Part shown: in pieces, positions 46,891 through 59,060 of the stretch | How positions within the stretch are numbered: position 1 is the stretch's first letter | Layout: each line of letters begins with the position of its first letter | Assembly (NCBI GenBank): GCA_022495005.1 | Contig: JAGYXB010001615.1 | Location: 62,001-126,000 of the forward strand | DNA from: Rhyacophila brunnea | Lineage: Eukaryota > Arthropoda > Insecta > Trichoptera > Rhyacophilidae | Reading direction: 5' to 3' | DNA: 64,000 nucleotides | Made by a program: the position numbers and the translations under genes | The notes under the pieces: model-generated | The model's input: the letters and a program-made list of their open reading frames with translations, nothing else | Told to the model about the DNA's origin: nothing | Databases searched by the model: none

Positions 46891-48880
46891 GGCACAGCCT
46901 AAAAAGCGAAACTCGGGTTGCGAAAAAAAATACTCAGATGAAGTAGTACAAAAGTCAAATCAATAAGAATTTTAATTCCTTTATTTATGTTAGATGTGTC
47001 AAGAATTTAAAATATTTTAATTGAAGTTTGTAAAAATATACACAAAGGAATATTAATTATCGATGGCACACTTGATGACATTGCATTTTTTTTAGTAGGT
47101 AGGTATATCCCGAAAAGTAGTAAATGAAAACATATCGCAATAATTTGTATGTGTGAATTAATTGCATAACATGAAGTAAGGAGTAAGTATGTTATTCTGT
47201 CTGGATTTTAAAAAGCAGTTATTATACTGTGTAGAGAGTATAATATATATTATACTATTATTGCGTAGGCATGATTGTGCATGATATGCTTAACATTCTT
47301 CGGTTAAAATTTTCTTTAAGCTTAATAGGTATAACGGATATATGAATAGAAATCAATCAAAGATACTTCATACCTTGGGTGCTATTACACGATGAAAACA
47401 ATTCGTCAATATACTGTTGCTGTTGTAAAATTTAATATGAGTTATGTAGCGGTTTGAATCGTAAAACTAGAAATGCAATACCTTTTATAACTATGGGACT
47501 TGGAAGTGTTACGTATATAGTATGTACATCTTTCAATAAACACTCGTCTATTTATGTGATAGGTACTCAGGTGTTTTCTTTATTTTTAATAGATACATGC
47601 GGGAGATTTTTAAATACCCATAGTTTGCAGAGATAATAACTTTAAAACTTTAAAAAAATATCAATTTATCGACGTTAAGTGGAGGGGGAGAGGCATGTCA
47701 ACAAATAACCTAGCGGAAAAATACGAAGCTTGCAATTTGAGATTTTTTTGATAATTTACAATTTCCACTGTATTAATTAATAAATATGTATCTGAAAACA
47801 TTAAAAAGACTTAACTTTAAAGATAAACTTACAATTGTAAAAAAATGTGAATTCGTTGCAGGGTCACATCTTATTATTACATTATATTTTATGGTCATAT
47901 TTATTATTAAAACTTAGTTTATTAAGTTTTCAATTTTTCGTCGTTTAGATTTTTGACTAGTTCATCGTTTTAATATTTTTTATATTTATTTTAAAAAACA
48001 TCGATTTTTATAAAAATATAAATGTGTATAACTTGAAATCCTTTTTATTTTGTTAGTAGTTAAGTAAACTTAAGTTGTTCCTTAATAACTCTGCACTCCG
48101 GCTCTAGGATGACAATGGTAGTGATATTAACCATTTATTTATTTTTTACTACATATACAAGTGAATATCATTTGATCTAATTTTATACGAAATTATCAGG
48201 TAAAGAGACGTATCAGTATAGTAAAAAGTGCAAAATTATAAAGCGTATAGTCTATTATGATAAGTTAATTTGTGTTCACATGGTACTGTCGGTTTTTGTA
48301 ATAAACATCATATTAATTACTAATAAATACCTATGTGGTCGCAGCCAAGATCTCTTCTGGATCAGAACTGTTTCCTCGTGTCAGGCTTATCAGGCACCAT
48401 TGGCTGCGAGAGATGTACTGTGTATTTTGTTTTTGAAATTATATTGAAATATATTTTTCTATCTTCTGATGGTAATATTTGCTTTATACTATTATCAAGC
48501 TCGATTGTACATATTGTGAACTTACTGAATCCTCCTGATTTGTTATGTATGCAATGCTTTGTTTTTAAATTAATACATCTTTATACATGAGGTTTTCTCT
48601 GAAATCAGATTACGTAGTAAGCACACATTGTGGTGGTACATGTGTGTGAATGATATTAGAAAAAAATGGTAGACTAGACGTGACATTACAATTCGCATTA
48701 GTTTAGTAATATTTACACCGATGACTTTGTAGTCAAGAAAAAATGAATATTATAAAACTCGTCCGGCCCTACGTTTACATTTAAAAAACCATTGTTTTTA
48801 TTTTGTAATCAATGTAAGTTCGGTTATATATTGACCTTAGAAAGGAAAAAGGACGTAACTGTCAGTTTTTTTTTAAATAG
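46891..48880. other. A/T-rich intron, no feature
   Basis: Nothing coding, no inverted ends and no repeat partner found by eye. 48333-48440 is slightly G+C-richer. Confidence 0.5.
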
Positions 48881-48884
48881 TTAA

Positions 48885-49070
48885 TAACGTTGTACACGAC
48901 TAAATACACGTTGTATCCAAAGGATGTATGTTGCAAATGCCTATTTATTATTTAAATTTAGCTGGCAATTTTTGAAAACAGAAGGAAGGGAAGGGGGAAA
49001 ACCGACTTAACCATCATTATTGTTGGGTTTTCTTTTTAATTAAATCAATAATTAATATCAGATAAGGGAT
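48885..49070 (-). repeat. Dispersed repeat, copy 2
   Basis: GTTGTACACGACTAAATACA and GTATCCAAAGGATGTA are the inverse of 3760-3810, and the GGAAAACCGACTTAACC part corresponds loosely to 3670-3710. Confidence 0.5.
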
Positions 49071-49419
49071 ATAAAAACCAAATTATTACTTATCATGCAC
49101 TTCACGGTTATGTCTATTTTGTATTTTAACTTTGACCGAAAACCATAACAATAACGTTTTTGTGCTTTTTGTAAAATTCGGTTTGTGTGGATTACGTGCT
49201 TTTCCATTTCTTCAGTCGATATGCTTCTGTCAAAGATAATCTTCGTTCTTATGACACAGGGACCCATTGTTGATACGAGTACCGTTATTAATTGTAATTA
49301 TAAACTTATTCAAGAGAGTTGAATCACCGTAGTGAATCTTACCCCAAAAGCATCTGTAATTATGTAAGTAATTTCATATTGCAGGAGATAATGAATTAAA
49401 ATGTATTATGACGTGTATG

Positions 49420-49700
49420 AAATATAATGTGCTTGCGTTTAATACACATAGTGTCCGAGCTTAACCCCGACGTCAGGAATTTTTGATGCAATTGAACGTG
49501 ACCTGGTACCGATGATGGTATATTTTCATTTACCATTGAAGATGGCAAATGAAAAATTTCTGCGGTCGCTCGGTAACAGCACAGCGTCTTTCGGAATGCG
49601 CGCCGTTGCGTGGCACACATTATTGCCTGCGTATATTACGAATGTACCTATTCCCAATTTGCGGTCTAATATAAGACATGTTCACACTACAGATGGATTG
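49420..49700. other. G+C-richer single-copy block
   Basis: GTCTTTCGGAATGCGCGCCG and flanks, single-copy, open frames on both strands but no family. Possible conserved noncoding DNA. Confidence 0.2.
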
Positions 49701-49746
49701 TGAAAAACATTTTTACAATTTACTAATTATAATTTTAGAGTCAATA

Positions 49747-50277
49747 TTAGTAACGAAGGGTAGGCTGTTAAAATCCGCCATAAATAGTGCACATTACGCT
49801 TTGTTAGTCGTATGTTTTTTGTTTTTATTGAACTTAGCTACAATTTACAGATGGTGTTGGTTAGTTTTTAAAAATCAGTTAAACCCTGCCTAAACCAAAT
49901 CATAATAGTTTTGGTATACTTTGGGCGATACGACAAAATTGTGCACACTTTTTCATTTATACTTATTTGTTTTCGTTGAATTAGAATACATATATTATTA
50001 CATATATTGTTGGTGCATTTTTTTTAAATTCATAAAGCCCTGCCTAACCAAACTATAATACTTAGAATAAAAATATTATTGTATCTATAAAATATTCAAC
50101 TATTATCTATTATGGCTTAGTTTTCTCGGTGTTTAATTGAATTTTAAAAACTCTCCAACACCATCTGTAAATCTATTGTAGTCTTATTTGAATGAAAACA
50201 AATACGTATGACTGACAAAGTTTAGTGTGCCCTATTTTTGGCGGTTCTTAACAGCCTACCTTCACCCTTCGCCACTG
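49747..50277. mobile_element. hAT MITE family 2, copy 4
   Basis: Left end decayed (TAGTAACGAAGGGTAGG), right end TTCACCCTTCGCCACTG intact; interior as in copies 1 and 2 (ATTAAACCCTGCC-like, AACAAATACGTATGACTGAC). No clean target duplication. Confidence 0.7.
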
Positions 50278-50429
50278 GTACCACGTGACTGAGTATTGCT
50301 GTCACCCCCACAGTGAACCTGTCCGATCTTGGGGTATGACGATTATACTACGATTAAATAAATGTCACGACTCTATCTTGGCTGCATTCGAGAGATAATC
50401 GACAGAATGTGTAACAATTCTTCTCGCGA

Positions 50430-50690
50430 TGGCTTGAAAACGCCAGCTTTAAATACCAGGGAGTACACATCAGGAAGAATGACACGCAAAGAGAGCTCAC
50501 TATACGAATAGGAATGCGCTGTAACGTAATGCGGAATATGAGATTTTTATCTGTACTTGATCGGAACCAAATATCGCTTTCTAAACGCTTGTTTCTGAGG
50601 GCGCTGCTTTATGGTTTTAAGTCTTATAACTTATAACCTTACGAAGACAGCAGCCATTATTATGTTGAGCTTCGAAAACAGATGATTTTT
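50430..50690 (+). pseudogene. LINE ORF2 fragment
   Basis: Matches 22240-22490 at the nucleotide level: CTTTAAATACCAGGGAGTAC ACATCA, GAGCTCACTATACGAATAGG, GGCGCTGCTTTATGG, CCTTACGAAG, GAGCTTCGAAAACAGATG. It is therefore a second, more decayed copy of that LINE, covering YLGVHI to FENR. Several frame breaks. Confidence 0.7.
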
Positions 50691-51039
50691 GACCGGTGGT
50701 GGAAGAAGTATTTACGAGGAATGTGTAGTATGTTGAACCACTTGATTGGTATTTTATATTCCCCGCCGCCAATTGACCAACCTATTATTATGTCCCAAGA
50801 CATTATACGCCGAAACATTACCGCTCGGCCATTCTGGACCGAAGGGTGCGGGTGTTATTACATAGATAAGCTGTAAATTGTTGAAAAACGAAAAAGAAGG
50901 AATAACACGCGATAATAACGACCCAAAAACTGAAAAACCGAATGTAAAAACAGTAAACTAAAACTTATGTACTTTCTCTGTAATTAAATTATAAATTATT
51001 TAGTATAATTTTCCCAGATTGCATTTCAAATTAGTGTGG

Positions 51040-51350
51040 ACGTGCCTTCTAGTTGTATGTCCGTGTCGTGTACGTTCTATCCGTCTCCGGGCGATACCTA
51101 TTCCTTCAAACTGTTTCTCTCAGTACAATGAGCGGACAACTGTCAAAATTCTTCGTGGCCAGTTACGAAAGAGTAATATCTCCTATCGCCGTTTACCGCG
51201 GCCCGCGTGTGGGAACCGCGCTCCCAAAACCAGACGCGCGTTCACGCACCGCAAATCGCTCCGCGTTAGGCAATGACGTATTAAATGGACAACTCATTTC
51301 ATATCGGCGAGCACGAGAAATAGTGCACGAAACTTATTCACAGATGTATA
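51040..51350. other. G+C-richer single-copy block
   Basis: Two overlapping + frames of 85 and 100 codons are open across GCCGTTTACCGCGGCCCGCG and AGACGCGCGTTCACGCACCG. Neither resembles a family I know. Of the unassigned blocks this has the longest ORF pair, but no start context or splice sites that decide. A 22-bp direct tandem follows at 51493-51536 (ATTCAGCGAAACG repeated). Confidence 0.3.
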
Positions 51351-51844
51351 GGTAGACATCACGTGATCATATGACGTTGCATTTCCATAATACGATATCA
51401 AGCTTCGAGAATTTAGAGTAATATAGCCTTTATTGTAACGGCGTATTAATGTCATCGCGTTAGAATTCTCGGGTTACTTACGTCTTCCGGAGATTCAGCG
51501 AAACGCTTCCAGGCATTCAGCGAAACGATTCCAGACGCAAACTGGGAATTTTGCCCTTAATTAATAACTTTAAATATTTTTGTAACTCGTTATTTATATT
51601 ATTATTCTTTTTGTTGTGTGTATAATAAATAGTACACAGTTTCGAAGTATGAATACAGAAGAAAGTAGGTACCTATGATAATAATACAAGAGAACGGAGG
51701 TAGATAAATATAACAAAAAAAATAGTCAAACACAATTAAATTTTTATTGAACGCCATTTATTCGAGATAAAAACAAGTTATAAAAATATATTATTATTGT
51801 ATGTTTGACTTATGTATCTTCGTACATTTATTTTCAAACAGGCG

Positions 51845-52510
51845 ATACCAGTTTCATCATTACGACATTTTCAACTGAAAGTTGATCCGTGGAAAATGTT
51901 ATAACAACGATACCCGTATATTATCAAATCATGGTAATGATAACAATGGTATTGTTAATTTAATTATTATGACATAAACAATGAAAACAAAAAATATCAA
52001 GAAACAAGTTATAAAATATACACGATAAGCAGACCAAACGTTGCTTAGGGGCGCCACATTATGAGGGGCGGCAAATTATGGAAGAAATACGAATATTACG
52101 TAGTTTTGAGAAAAGTTGTTTGTCTAAACAAAATATTCTTTGCTACGGCGCTAACAAACCATACAGTGTACAAATAAATATCAACGAATATGTAATTAGA
52201 TTTTCACGTTTTGATCATATTTCTTTGCTTAAGATGTTTGAGATTAAACAATAACATATTATGATGGTTATTGAATTGCAATATAATAATTTGGTATAAT
52301 TTGAAGCGGCGTTTAATAAGAATATTTTGAAACTGAAAATTGATCCGTTGAAAATGTTTTAATGACAAAACCAGTATCAGTTTATTGGAGAAAATATTAT
52401 TTCAGCATGAAAATGATAACAATTCTATTACTATTTATTTAAATATTATATAATCACAACAAGAAATGACAATAAAATCAAGAATGAAGTTATAAAAAAT
52501 ACACGATTAA
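51845..52510 (+). repeat. Old tandem duplication, about 480-bp period
   Basis: 51870-52030 (TTCAACTGAAAGTTGATCCG, GGTAATGATAACAATGG, AAACAAGTTATAAAATATAC) is echoed at 52330-52510 (GAAACTGAAAATTGATCCGT, GAAAATGATAACAATTC, AGAATGAAGTTATAAAAAAT). Both are followed by ACACGAT. Noncoding. Confidence 0.5.
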
Positions 52511-52512
52511 CG

Positions 52513-52792
52513 TTATATTATAGGTGCATGTTTTAATAATTCAGAGAGCAAGCAAACAGAGAAAACAACAGAAAGTAAATAGAAATATTCATAAAAAGTA
52601 AATGGAGCACATGATATGAGATTATTATCTTTTGTTAATCGACGAAGTCCATTCCTTGTCGTGATGAAATGTTTTCTATCAAAATGATCAGAACATATTA
52701 CACATTCATCCGATGGTGTCCAACATGGATCGCATCTTAATACTCTAAGTATATATGTCCAATGTAATCGCCTTTCTGCTTTGCGAGGAACT
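52513..52792 (-). pseudogene. THAP zinc-finger exon or fragment
   Basis: THAP domains are C2CH zinc-binding DNA-recognition modules found in transposases (P element family) and host regulators. On the minus strand, after AAATTTTAG/, the frame reads VPRKAERRLHWTYILRV, then CWTPSDECVICSDHF and KHFITTRNGLRRL. This gives the invariant W, the WTPS stretch and the C-x2-H (CSDH) half of the finger, with HF and a later leucine in the right places. The first Cys pair should be in an upstream exon and I could not find it. The frame runs on to a stop at 52513-52515 with no further domain. There is no start codon. A transposon relic is more likely than a host gene. Base composition is like its flanks. 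Confidence 0.65.
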
Positions 52793-53109
52793 CTAAAATT
52801 TAATGAGAGATAATAATGACAATAAAACCGCTAAATCCATTGACATAATACTACTATTCTCCCTTCTTCATTATTTCACTTTTTAATTTGTAGCGATTCA
52901 ATTATAAAAATATATACTTCACAATACATTTATCGATTTCGCGACAAAAAGTATTTTAAATTAAACAAACGATGTCAAAAATATGTTTAATTACATATAA
53001 TAAATTGAAAATAATATTACCAGTCCGTTCATGCAAATCAATTAGCTGAAGTACGGTGCAAACAGTACTACCATATTTGAAAAATTGAACGAATATATAC
53101 CTTACTGTC

Positions 53110-53420
53110 ATTACAATACGGACCAAATTTATAAATCACCATTTGTGCGTTGAGCCCTTATAGGAACGGAGAAATCATCGCTGCCTGCGTAAAAATGTTC
53201 GGCCATTTCTGTCAAATTGTTCTGTCATTGAATTGCATCGATATTTTGTATGGGCAGACCCAGCGGTGTCGCCAGACCGCTTGCAAGCGGAATGTTCATT
53301 TGAGCGAAGGATACCGATATTAAAATATGAATTTCGCCATCCGGCAGACCCGACACAAAGTGAGTGTCATTTTATTTTCCACATGATTCGTCCATATAAA
53401 TGTCATTGGCGTTAGGTGAA
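53110..53420. other. G+C-richer single-copy block
   Basis: CAGACCCAGCGGTGTCGCCA and CCATCCGGCAGACCCGACAC; one 60-codon frame without family resemblance. Possible conserved noncoding DNA. 52793-53110 is A/T-rich. Confidence 0.2.
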
Positions 53421-53700
53421 AAAGTAATCGCAATCAATAACCCTTCATAAAGTTTCGTTATGCACTTATACTGATGACGGCCGGTGTCTGAAGATTATGT
53501 CTGATTTTTGCGTTATTTTTTCTGATTTGCTTTTGCCAATAAAAATATTTTATACACGTTGGTCGTAAGTCGACTTTCATAGAAAATTTTATATATGAGC
53601 TAATTATTTCACGTTTTGGCCCACTTTCATATTATGTAAGATATTCAATCAATATTACTTAGTTTTATTTGTCGTAAGTGCGCAATGTCATAGGTTAAGG

Positions 53701-54619
53701 CAGCGATTTCCAAACTTGGAGGCGCGAAAAGTTTAACACAAATGTAGCCACAGGTTTGCAGTTTGCAAATGCATAGTTTATAAAGCTTATAAAGTTTATA
53801 AAACCTGGGGTCCGGGCATAACAGACATCAAAAATTTAATCTAATAGTTACAAAAAGCACTACTTTGTTTTAAGACTATTAAATGTTTTAAATAATGTAG
53901 TTGTGTATTGCAATTTGACGTGATACCTATATGATGATTACTATAGGTACTAAAATGATAACTCCCGTGTACAACTTAGGAAACACTACTTTAGAGCAAC
54001 ACACTGCCCTTAACCTCAGCGATAGGTAGGTGGGCCCGCCAAAGATTTTGGCCTGGGGGCTTCAGGATGTGGAGCCCATGATAAAATCCATGTGTCAATG
54101 AACGATGATGAATTTGGATTGACTAAGGAAAAAATTGATAAGTAGAATTATCTTGCGATAATTCATTGAAACAAAAACCCTAGTTCAATTTTGATTGAAT
54201 CGAAGTGAAGAAATATTATAATGCTTTGTAAAGAAACGGAATGCAAGTTGTAAGTAAAGTAGGTACTACCATACTATTTGTAACATCATATTTTTATGCG
54301 ACACGCGATTTTCTGCATTAGCTGCAATGAAATCCAAATATCGACTCCGTTAAGTAGAAAAAGAGCACTTTGTGTTAAGAAACAAGCACATCCATCGCAT
54401 GAAAAAGAAATTAATTTAAAAATGAATATAATAAAAGTACTTAGTAAAATCTTGTTTATTTTTATACTTGATTAAGTTTTTTTTCTTTGTTGTATTAAGT
54501 AGTACATTTTTGGCTATTTAAAAAGGTGTCTGTATTATTTAATGAAATAAAGGGGGGAGGCGCCAAGATTAGATTTTTTTAAAAGGGAGGCGTAGTAACA
54601 TAAAGTTTGGACACCACTG
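53701..54619. mobile_element. hAT element remnant with transposase scrap
   Basis: Ends CAGCGATTTCCAAACTT and AAGTTTGGACACCACTG; flanks GGTTAAGG / AGTTAAGG form an 8-bp duplication with one mismatch. Near 54325-54420 the + strand holds AMKSKYRLR and a KEHFV-like stretch, resembling the end of a hAT transposase, with stops. Confidence 0.75.
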
Positions 54620-54879
54620 AGTTAAGGGGTTGTAAGTCGATGAATATTTATGTACTACGTTGGCGATCACTTAACATAATTAAAATAAAAGTAAGATATT
54701 GAGAAATAAATGGGTGGTTTCACAATAATTATGGATCAAGTCCAATTTTCTAAAAAAGAGATATTTGCTAACATTAATTTGCTAATATTAACAAAGCCTT
54801 AATATTATATGTTTTTACTTTTTTAAATTCAATCCTTTGCACTCTACGTATTAAACTTAGAATTTTATTTTCAAATATT

Positions 54880-54920
54880 AAACCATTCCACTCCCGGGCA
54901 GCGCCGGGTGCTACTGCTAG
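54880..54920 (+). mobile_element. Helitron 3' end
   Basis: CCCGGGCAGCGCCGGG forms a hairpin, followed by TGCTACTGCTAG and T: the hairpin plus CTAG/T end of a Helitron. No 5' TC end could be chosen among the A/T-rich sequence upstream. Confidence 0.5.
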
Positions 54921-55074
54921 TGTATCTATATATTATGTTATGACAGGATATGTATGTACATAATATAAGACGTCTGTTTTAGTTACTCTACATATGTAAA
55001 TATTTATTATGATATAGTTTGTATTGTTTTAGTTTTGACTCAGTCTAATTTCCAATGATTGATTAATTGCCCTT

Positions 55075-55330
55075 TCCCGCGCGGTTAATCCGGTCAATAA
55101 TATTATTATGATCCCGCCTTGCGATGCGCTACCATCGTATCTGTGCAGGTCGAATCGAGAACACGTCGTCCAGTGGCGGCGAAATGCGGTCGGTATGATA
55201 TTTTGACGGGCACCTGTCGGAATATTTGGAGAGGAGCGTGCGACCTTCACCTGGCGTCGGCGGATCTCCCCCTCCTCTCGTCACGAGGCGCCACTGTCCC
55301 ACTCCTATTGTACCCAATTTTATCACTACG
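55075..55330. other. G+C-richer single-copy block
   Basis: CGTCCAGTGGCGGCGAAATG and GGCGTCGGCGGATCTCCCCC. Open frames occur on both strands with no family match. Candidate conserved noncoding DNA. Confidence 0.25.
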
Positions 55331-55630
55331 AGTTTCATGCACGCTATTGTGACCATCTATCACTAATTCGTTGAACTGGATTAATAATATATTAATTAAT
55401 TGTGGATACAGTAGCGGTGGGCCACCGGGATTAGTTTCCGCTGTCTCTTCCTTGTAAAATATATAATAATATTCGAAATTCACACCGCACTATAATTAGG
55501 AACACTATACATTAACTTGTGGGTACATTGCTTTGTCGTTATCTCTACAATGCTTCGTGGATCTTGATCACCTCCAGAAGATGTCTCCAGTTTTCTATAT
55601 TAACGCGCCATTAACACCCATCATTAATAC

Positions 55631-55964
55631 GTCCAGTGCTCAAAACACGCCTTGCGTGGGGTCATTAGATACATGTACATTCACTACTGATAAGTTAATT
55701 ACAACATTTTATTATCATGATAATTGCTACACGCCAGGCGTGTCTTGAGCACTGACCGAGTTGTGATAATTAACTGGTCAGCAGAGAATGGGTTTAAGTC
55801 CAGTACTCAAGACACGCCTGGCATGTGGCCATTAGATGCATATACATTCACTGCCGACCAATTAATTACCTCATTTAATTATCATGCTAGTTGCTACACG
55901 CCAGGCGTCTCTTGAGCACTGGTTGAATTGTGGTACTTAACTGGTCAGCGATGAATGGGTTAGC
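55631..55964 (+). repeat. 167-bp unit, two tandem copies, with inverted ends
   Basis: Unit 1 starts at 55631 and unit 2 at 55798. Each begins GTCCAGTGCTCAAAACACGCC (or a variant) and contains the inverse ACACGCCAGGCGTGTCTTGA GCACTG about 100 bp later, followed by AACTGGTCAGC and GAATGGGTT. So each unit is a small foldback plus a spacer. Confidence 0.75.
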
Positions 55965-55969
55965 GCCTG

Positions 55970-56280
55970 TACTATTACTTGCATCAATAGTGTGTATTTT
56001 AAACGATCACGATACTAACTGTTTACACGTAAAAGTGCCGAATGTCTCTTCAATCTCATTCTTCAATAGTAAGCGAGACACGATGTCGTCATTTTATGGT
56101 ACTATTTAACAGGTCGTGAAAATAGGTTAACCTCAAAATGAGTGCGTGGTGTAGTTCGTTTTTTACGGGTAGGTTTGCTACTATCGCTCTACTGCGCATT
56201 GCACGGTCCAATTGTCGCTTGAAAATTCAGAAGCTTCGGAACTTCTTTGATTCATGCATGCAGTCTTGCAATGATGAGTT
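55970..56280 (+). repeat. Direct repeat F, copy 1
   Basis: GTGTATTTTAAACGATCACG, CTGTTTACACGTAAAAGTGC, TCATTTTATGGTACT and AATTCAGAAGCTTC recur in order at 58020-58290, about 2 kb away. 56281-57230 shows a SINE-like box B (minus) at 56785 and nothing else. Confidence 0.6.
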
Positions 56281-57234
56281 CTCATCATAACGTTTTCTAC
56301 ATTTTGTGACCGCTAGCGAGGTTGTGTTCTTATGCATCCTTTTCCTTAGATTATTTGTTTTTTCTGGAGATCTCCCCTGTATGATTTGTTGTACGAAGTA
56401 TTAGTTCTCACCACAATATGTCCACATTGCAATACATTTGTTTTTAGTACGTAAATGTATGGTCATCCCACTGAATAAACTTGCAATAGTCCAATTCTAT
56501 CTGAGATATGATTTGGTCTCCGCACGCGGGTCATTCGATAATTTATTATTTATGTATTTCGTAAACGTTTGTTTCTACCGTTACATGATCAGCGGTCGGA
56601 TACCTTGGGCACACTGACAGCTCTGCAGGAATGAAATAAAAATGTGAATATTTATTTATCATTTTTAAGCCATACATAATACGCAAGGTGCCGGAAATTC
56701 ACATCGAAAGGTACCCAAAGTAAAAGCAAAACGAACTGCATTGTCAATCCTTCATACATCAGACGTTTTCAGTAGTCATCGATTTTCGAGGACGCGCGAT
56801 TCGAACCCACAACTCACGGAACATGCGCCTTGCTTTCAAACCTCTATTCTACAGTGGGCGAAAATATTTAGATTGGATACCTGACAACTCGTTGTAGCGA
56901 AGATGTAAGTTCATCGAATTTACCGATCATGCAATAATTATGTTATCTTATACCGTACGTATGAGCTAGAAAAGGCTTTAAATTTGTTCGAAAATTAAAG
57001 GCTCTTCTAAGAATACTAGCGGAAACGTCGACAAAAGAAAATAAAGGACACACTGTGGCAGAAAAATACTAAAACGACGATACTTGCCATTGATTTTCTA
57101 ACGGAAATTACGGGAATGATTGATAGGTCATGTCAGATACGGGAGATACAGAGTACTTTACAGTGTTCAAAGTTTTTTGGGGTATTTAACCTCTGTGTGC
57201 ATACGTCATAAGAATGCCGAAAGGTCAACATGAC

Positions 57235-57459
57235 TCGTCAGCTGAATGCAGAACTATGTCACATTTGAAATATTTTGAAGGAGAGTTTTTTTAATTACTA
57301 TTTATATAGACAAATGTATGCACCATTTTATTCATCAATAATCCTGATGAGTACATTTATCCATAAAAATAATTAAATAATTTCAGTAAGTTGATTCAAA
57401 GAACTCTCTCCTAAAAAAAATCAAATGTAAGTTAGAATAGTTCTGCATTTAGCTGACGA
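57235..57459. mobile_element. MITE family 1, copy 2
   Basis: TCGTCAGCTGAATGCAGAAC and the inverse TTAGCTGACGA, with CATTTGAAATATTTT arms. Best-preserved ends of the three copies. 57460-58010 is unremarkable. Confidence 0.75.
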
Positions 57460-58010
57460 TGTTACTTACATGCGAATTAATATCGAGACGTTTGGAGGAC
57501 AATGTGTGATCGTTCATGGACCTGGATGAATTAATTACTTGTATTGGTAGTTTATATTTGCACGTTTTTATTGAAGTATATTATTGAAATTGTTCGCCAT
57601 TTCTGCATATACATAGGCATAGGCCGATTTTTCTTCACGTATAGCGTGTTCTTCCGCAATAGAATTTGCTATGGAACATTTTTTGCGTGCGTTTCATATC
57701 TCCGTCGGCGAAGATAGATTACATATTTAACTGAATTCATCTTGGTTACATATGCATTACATATTGCGGGCATTCTGGTAACGGCTAATCAACAAAAGTA
57801 GTACTAGGTAACTTTACAGGAGAATAAAAAAATGATTGAATCACTAAAATGCATTTAGATATCAAGCATTGTTTAACTACATATTTACCTATTTAAAATG
57901 GAAATAAAATAAAAATTGGTGTAGATAGGCAATTTGAATGTTCTGATATTTTTCTACTTCCAAGGGCATACCTAACGTTTAATTGGCATATAATTTATAT
58001 GTAACATATA

Positions 58011-58300
58011 GCGCCTGTAAACGTGCATGGATTTACTGGCAACAATAGTGCGTATTTTAAACTATCGTGACAATAACTGTTTACACGTAAAAGTGCTGAC
58101 TGTCTCTCTAATCTCATTCTTTATGAGTGAGCGAGACGCGATGTTGTCATTTTATGGTACTGTTTCGTACCATTTGACAGGTAGTGAAAATCGGTCAACC
58201 AGATAATTCGTGCGTAGTTCGTTTTTTTGTCGGCATTTTCGCTACTATCGCATGAGAATTCAGAAGCTTCCAAACTTTTTTGATTAATGCATGCAAATTT
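58011..58300 (+). repeat. Direct repeat F, copy 2
   Basis: Same order as copy 1, but it carries an added GTTTCGTACCATTTGACAGG section and lacks the GCGCATTGCACGG part. Confidence 0.6.
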
Positions 58301-58324
58301 GCAACTGCGGGATAATACTTACTG

Positions 58325-58640
58325 TCAACCACAGAACAGATAATAAATAGAATACCGATTGGCTATATTCAATACGCCGCACGTTGAAGCAGGGTTTTGA
58401 ATGTGTGAGTGTCCTACGAAAATGAAGCACGCATTATGCACGTGCAATAATACACCAACATTAAATGAGCGTAAATGCATAAACCGAGAGCAGTTTTCAG
58501 TATTAGACGTACAACGTATTCTTGACACGTGTGTAAGTTTAACCCGGATTCTTCCTTACTCGAGACGGTTACCTGCTATCGCCTTACCCGTTGGGTATTT
58601 CAGTTCCCATTATTTCTGAGTTCCCTGCTGTCAACAGTAT
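58325..58640 (-). repeat. Dispersed repeat D, copy 2
   Basis: Inverse of 7606-7845, and longer by an internal segment around 58420-58480 (CACGCATTATGCACGTGC). Two overlapping ORFs on opposite strands are artefacts of the repeat. Confidence 0.55.
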
Positions 58641-58874
58641 ACACGTGTAAACGGGGTAATAGGTAGGTAAATTATGTAAGTATGCAATTTTGAAAAAGAG
58701 TGACAGATGGGATCTATTGTTGAAATTGCCATAAATTATAAAACATTCAATATTTTATTGGATATTATGTAATACGAATTTACCTAGATTTGGTATGAGT
58801 AGGTCTGATTAGGCAAATACTATAAATTATATTGACTAAGTCGTGTTTTTAAAATAATGTTACATTTATAATAC

Positions 58875-59060
58875 TATGAAAGTCGGCGGCTCTCGTGGTG
58901 GAGTGCGTAAGGCGTTGGCCTTCTACCCGATAGTTCTGGATTCGATTCCCGGTGAGGCCACAATATTTATTTGTTTTTCTCAAAGCGTGGCTGTTTGTGA
59001 TTGTTCAAAAATTACTAACCACCTTGTACGAAAAAGTAAGGACATTGTTAAAAAAATAGT
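58875..59060 (+). mobile_element. tRNA-derived SINE family B, copy 4
   Basis: GGCGGCTCTCGTGGTGGAGT and GGATTCGATTCCCGGTGAGG are clear A/B boxes; the body CACAATATTTATTTG, TCAAAGCGTGGCTGTTTGTG and an AAAAAGTA tail follow. The best-preserved copy of this family. 59061-60085 shows a short G+C-richer patch at 59520-59590 and nothing else. Confidence 0.75.
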
